From Onchocerca lupi (Eukaryota > Nematoda > Chromadorea > Rhabditida > Onchocercidae), in the NCBI GenBank assembly GCA_028564675.1, contig JAOVVO010000184.1, positions 1-64,000 on the forward strand: DNA of 64,000 nucleotides. The letters are read 5' to 3'. The notes below the pieces were generated by a model. That model ran no database searches, was not told where the DNA came from, and saw only the letters and a list, made by a program, of their open reading frames with translations. Below, piece by piece: positions 62,601 to 64,000 of the stretch (the stretch's first letter is position 1; every line of letters begins with the position of its first letter). Both the position numbers and the translations under genes were made by a program.

Positions 62601-63906
62601 CTTTTTTCCTTTTTTTTTTTCTTTTTTGCATAATATTAATTATTGTTCAAATTTGACATACATACATCCTGCTAAAATGTAGCGTTCAATTCGTAACTCT
62701 AAAATATTTTAAATTTCATTTTTATTTTTGAATATATCAGAATTATTTGTATTTTAATTGAATCATTTGTGTTTAAAAATTAAATTTCATATTAAATATT
62801 TTAATTTTAATTTTTAATTTTATTTTTCATTGTATTCATCAATTTAAACTTTGAATTATTCCAATTTTAAATCGAATAATTGAAATAATTTGAGATTATT
62901 TTCATAATTTAAATAGGAGTAATTCGTTAAAATATTCACAGATTTAAGTTTTTCTTTTTTTTTTCGATTTTAAGTTTGAAATAATTCAAGTTTATTTTCA
63001 TAATCTCTTAGTGCTGTGCTACAAAAATTTGAAGAATTATTGATTTCAGGTTAATAATATTCTTGATGGAAAATCCGCGAATATAAACAAGCTAAAGGGA
63101 AAGTCATCATCAAGAATTACTAATTTTCAAAACGCAGAATATTTTGAAGAAGTAACAATTGTTTCTAAAATTTCTATTTCTATCATTAATTAATTAGAAA
63201 AAAATTTTTTTTTTTTTTTTTTTTCATCAGAAATTCATTTTGAAAAATTCTGTAGAAGTGAAAAAGCCTTAAATTATAACATAATTATTCCTCAATATTT
63301 CTACCATTGATTAATTAATTAATCAATTAAAAGATATTTTTTTGATGGAAAAGTTATTTTGCAAAAATTCATGTATAAAAATTTTTTCCTTTATTATAAA
63401 AATTTTAATTTCTATCATTAATTAATTAATTAAAAGTGATTTTTTTTTCTTTTTGATTGGAAACTAATTTTAAAAAATTAATCAATTTCAAATAAATTTT
63501 ATTAATTAATTTTAAAATAAATTTTTGTTGTTTAATTATGATACAAATAATTTTAGCATTATTGATTAAATTCTTTTCATCAAATAATAGCTTAAAAGTG
63601 AATAATTTTCAAAATTTGTTTAATTATTGTAGGATTTCGAAGGAGGACCAGGTTCATCAATGTCAATGTCCGGTAATTTAGGACGATTACCAAGTGAGGA
63701 GGAATCAGACGACAATCTCTGGAATGTGCCAAATAATGCTGCTGGACCAGGTTATGCACCGTTGGCACCAACTGATCGTTGGCTTGATGGTTTAAATGCG
63801 AAAGTTGGCGATTGTATTCAATATCGTGGTGAAGCATGTCGCGAATATTTGACTGATCGTTATGTTATGATCGTAAGCGATAATCGCGAAGATATGTACG
63901 ATGTTG
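45083..63906 (+). CDS. cam-1: ROR receptor tyrosine kinase (CAM-1-like), partial: Ig domain and start of Frizzled CRD
   Basis: A single-pass cell-surface receptor that binds Wnt ligands; in nematodes it acts in neuronal migration and polarity. Five exons keep one frame: 45083-45260, 55317-55454, 55939-56107, 63050-63151 and 63633-63906. In order they encode an acidic, Tyr-rich linker (KPYDDLFIEPAGDYDIVY), an Ig domain (cysteine in VRFKCEATGNP, tryptophan in SWLKN, then DSGYYQCIVSNSF), a Lys/Ser linker, an acidic linker and the first part of a Frizzled cysteine-rich domain (GDCIQYRGEACREYL). Ig followed by this CRD, with YRG.AC, is the ROR signature; MuSK has several Ig domains before its CRD. 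The first exon begins at an acceptor needing one base from before, so the signal peptide is upstream and not found. The rest of the CRD, kringle, membrane segment and kinase lie past the window. Introns are very long (10.1 kb after the first exon, 6.9 kb after the Ig). Confidence 0.88.
45616..46650. repeat. Three dispersed copies of a hairpin-bearing repeat
   Basis: Copies lie near 45616-45710, 45731-45830 and 46570-46690 in ROR intron 1. The first and third have ACCTGT...ACAGGT stems (45619-45624/45655-45660, 46574-46579/46622-46627) and share a 24-base identity (45652-45675 and 46619-46642). The second has ACCCATGA...TCATGGGT (45737-45744/45755-45762) in the same place. Confidence 0.6.
46855..47100. 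repeat. Degenerate repeat, about 110 bp, two to three copies
   Basis: Blocks with GCGCAGAAAGCGCTAACGAA, ATACGCAGAGGTCGTTAACGAA and ATGCGTAAATGCCGCT are each preceded by a T run. The first two are followed by TAAATAAATTGCRA and TTTGT.AAC words. Confidence 0.55.
48912..49250. repeat. Two-copy degenerate duplication, about 170 bp
   Basis: Matching landmarks are TAAATAAATCRAAATATYG, GAAGCGACAAAA or CAAGCGATAAAA, TTGATGGRATAATTT, and then GGGTA words separated by GATAAG or GATTAG. Confidence 0.7.
49435..49463. repeat. (GA)n microsatellite
   Basis: A pure GA dinucleotide tract. A second purine tract (GA with GGGA and AAAA interruptions) lies at 49581-49637. Confidence 0.95.
49581..49637. repeat. 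(GA)n microsatellite, interrupted
   Basis: GA repeats broken by TAGGGA and AAAA, 120 bases after the pure GA tract. Confidence 0.95.
49775..49827. repeat. GC-rich AGGCGG short repeat
   Basis: CCAGGCGGCTTTG, TCAGGCGGTTTTG and TCAGGCGGGAAGGCGGG follow one another. This is a sharp GC rise in an AT-rich 10-kb intron of the ROR gene. Confidence 0.7.
51350..51850. repeat. Degenerate array built on ATGTCGTAGAAGT words
   Basis: More than ten diverged copies of a 45-60 base unit: GAAATGTCGTAGAAGT, then TATAAAAATGATTCT, then an ATCTATAT word. Spacing is irregular and an A(23) run interrupts it near 51710. Confidence 0.7.
53205..53520. repeat. Two-copy duplication, about 155 bp, with GAT/CGTCGT tails
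   Basis: Copies at about 53205-53345 and 53358-53520 share GGATGAAATT or GGAAAAATGAAATT, GAATCAGACGGATTGC or GAATCAAATGGATTGC, TAGTTT, a GAT/AAT microsatellite, and a TCATCGTCGTCG tail. Confidence 0.75.
56631..56752. repeat. Tandem repeat, 30-bp unit, four copies
   Basis: The unit ATTGATAAATTCGCTAAATT plus AAATCAATTT repeats with one or two changes per copy. It lies in the 6.9-kb ROR intron. Confidence 0.92.
58935..59480. repeat. Three-copy degenerate duplication, about 150-180 bp
   Basis: Each copy carries AAATTTAAAATAATTTAAGA-like words, TTTGAAAAAT, an AATTCATA word, GCATTTGAAAT, CAATTT and AAAGGATATATGAGTGAAA in that order. Confidence 0.7.
60564..60579 (+). repeat. G-rich run
   Basis: GGGGAGGGGGGGGGGAG is the strongest G run in the window and sits 20 bases before the GC-rich island. 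It could form a G-quadruplex. Confidence 0.7.
60600..60830. other. GC-rich island inside a ROR intron
   Basis: About 230 bases with roughly balanced base composition and many CG dinucleotides, unlike the flanks. It includes an imperfect GAC/CGA trinucleotide tract (60724-60804). On the minus strand it carries a 50-codon ORF. Possible readings are an alternative promoter, a small gene or a plain microsatellite. Confidence 0.55.
60662..60814 (-). CDS. Candidate 50-residue single-pass membrane peptide (unproven)
   Basis: The ORF starts ATG ACT GAG at 60814 and ends TAG at 60662, with an in-frame stop (TAA) three codons before the ATG. Residues 6-31 are an unbroken Val/Ile/Ala run (LVTVIVAIVVAVIVAVAATV and on), long enough for one membrane helix. 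It is flanked by TEPS on the N-side and a polar tail (RDDG, then QFQRLLFGQTTEQQ). The hydrophobic part is encoded mainly by the GTC complement of the GAC repeat, so it may be only a repeat read in a lucky frame. The polar tail lies outside the repeat. I recognise no family. It is antisense to the ROR intron. Confidence 0.2.
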   Translation of the reverse strand: MTEPSLVTVIVAIVVAVIVAVAATVVVVVVIRDDGLQFQRLLFGQTTEQQ

Positions 63907-64000
63907 GTTCGTTTTTTTTTTTTTTTTTTTTTTTTTTCGCATTTCATATTTATTAGTTCGTAATTTTTTTTTTTTTTGTTGTTGTTTAAATTAATAAAAT

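Overview
The window is very AT-rich eukaryotic nuclear DNA with many-exon genes. Introns mostly begin GT and end in a short T-rich tract plus AG (typically TTTTCAG or TTTTTAG). Together with a nematode-style ROR/CAM-1 receptor and a divergent CATP-type sodium pump paralogue, this points to a nematode. The long introns and high intron density suggest a spirurid or filarial-type (clade III) worm rather than Caenorhabditis; that placement is an inference. No bacterial, viral or plasmid features, rRNA, tRNA or intact transposon were recognised.

Layout, all four genes on the + strand: (1) 108-2068, the 3' part of a gene of uncertain family (possibly a cyclin-fold C-terminal segment), whose introns 237-437 and 676-780 appear to be GC-AG introns sharing the same donor, GCAGGATTT. 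(2) 4863-6870, a complete six-exon aquaporin of 270 residues with a normal first NPA box but N-L-A in place of the second. (3) 8618-18557, a complete 22-exon P-type ATPase of 1012 residues, clearly of the Na+,K+-ATPase alpha family but a divergent paralogue that lacks the M9 glutamate of the third sodium site; one of its introns seems to end in GG. (4) 45083-63906, the 5'/extracellular part of a ROR receptor tyrosine kinase (CAM-1-like): acidic linker, Ig domain, linker, start of the Frizzled CRD. It lacks its signal-peptide exon upstream, and the window ends before the rest of the CRD, the kringle and the kinase.

The 26 kb between the pump and the first ROR exon, and the two long ROR introns (10.1 and 6.9 kb), hold no gene I can support. 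They are full of local tandem duplications (2-16 copies, units 28-200 bp), T homopolymers, microsatellites (TCA, TTCC, CT, GA) and several near-perfect hairpins. The missing ROR first exon and its promoter probably lie in or before this gap.

The aquaporin and pump sit head-to-tail 1.7 kb apart and would both act at the plasma membrane in water and ion balance; shared regulation is not shown. The ROR receptor is a Wnt-binding receptor used in neuronal migration and polarity, with no evident link to the other genes. The best candidates for something unusual are the paired GC-AG introns, the non-AG acceptor, the altered aquaporin and pump sites, a 61-bp intronic array carrying regularly spaced GATA and TACGTG motifs, a three-copy hairpin family with compensatory stem changes, and a short antisense membrane-peptide ORF inside a GC-rich island.
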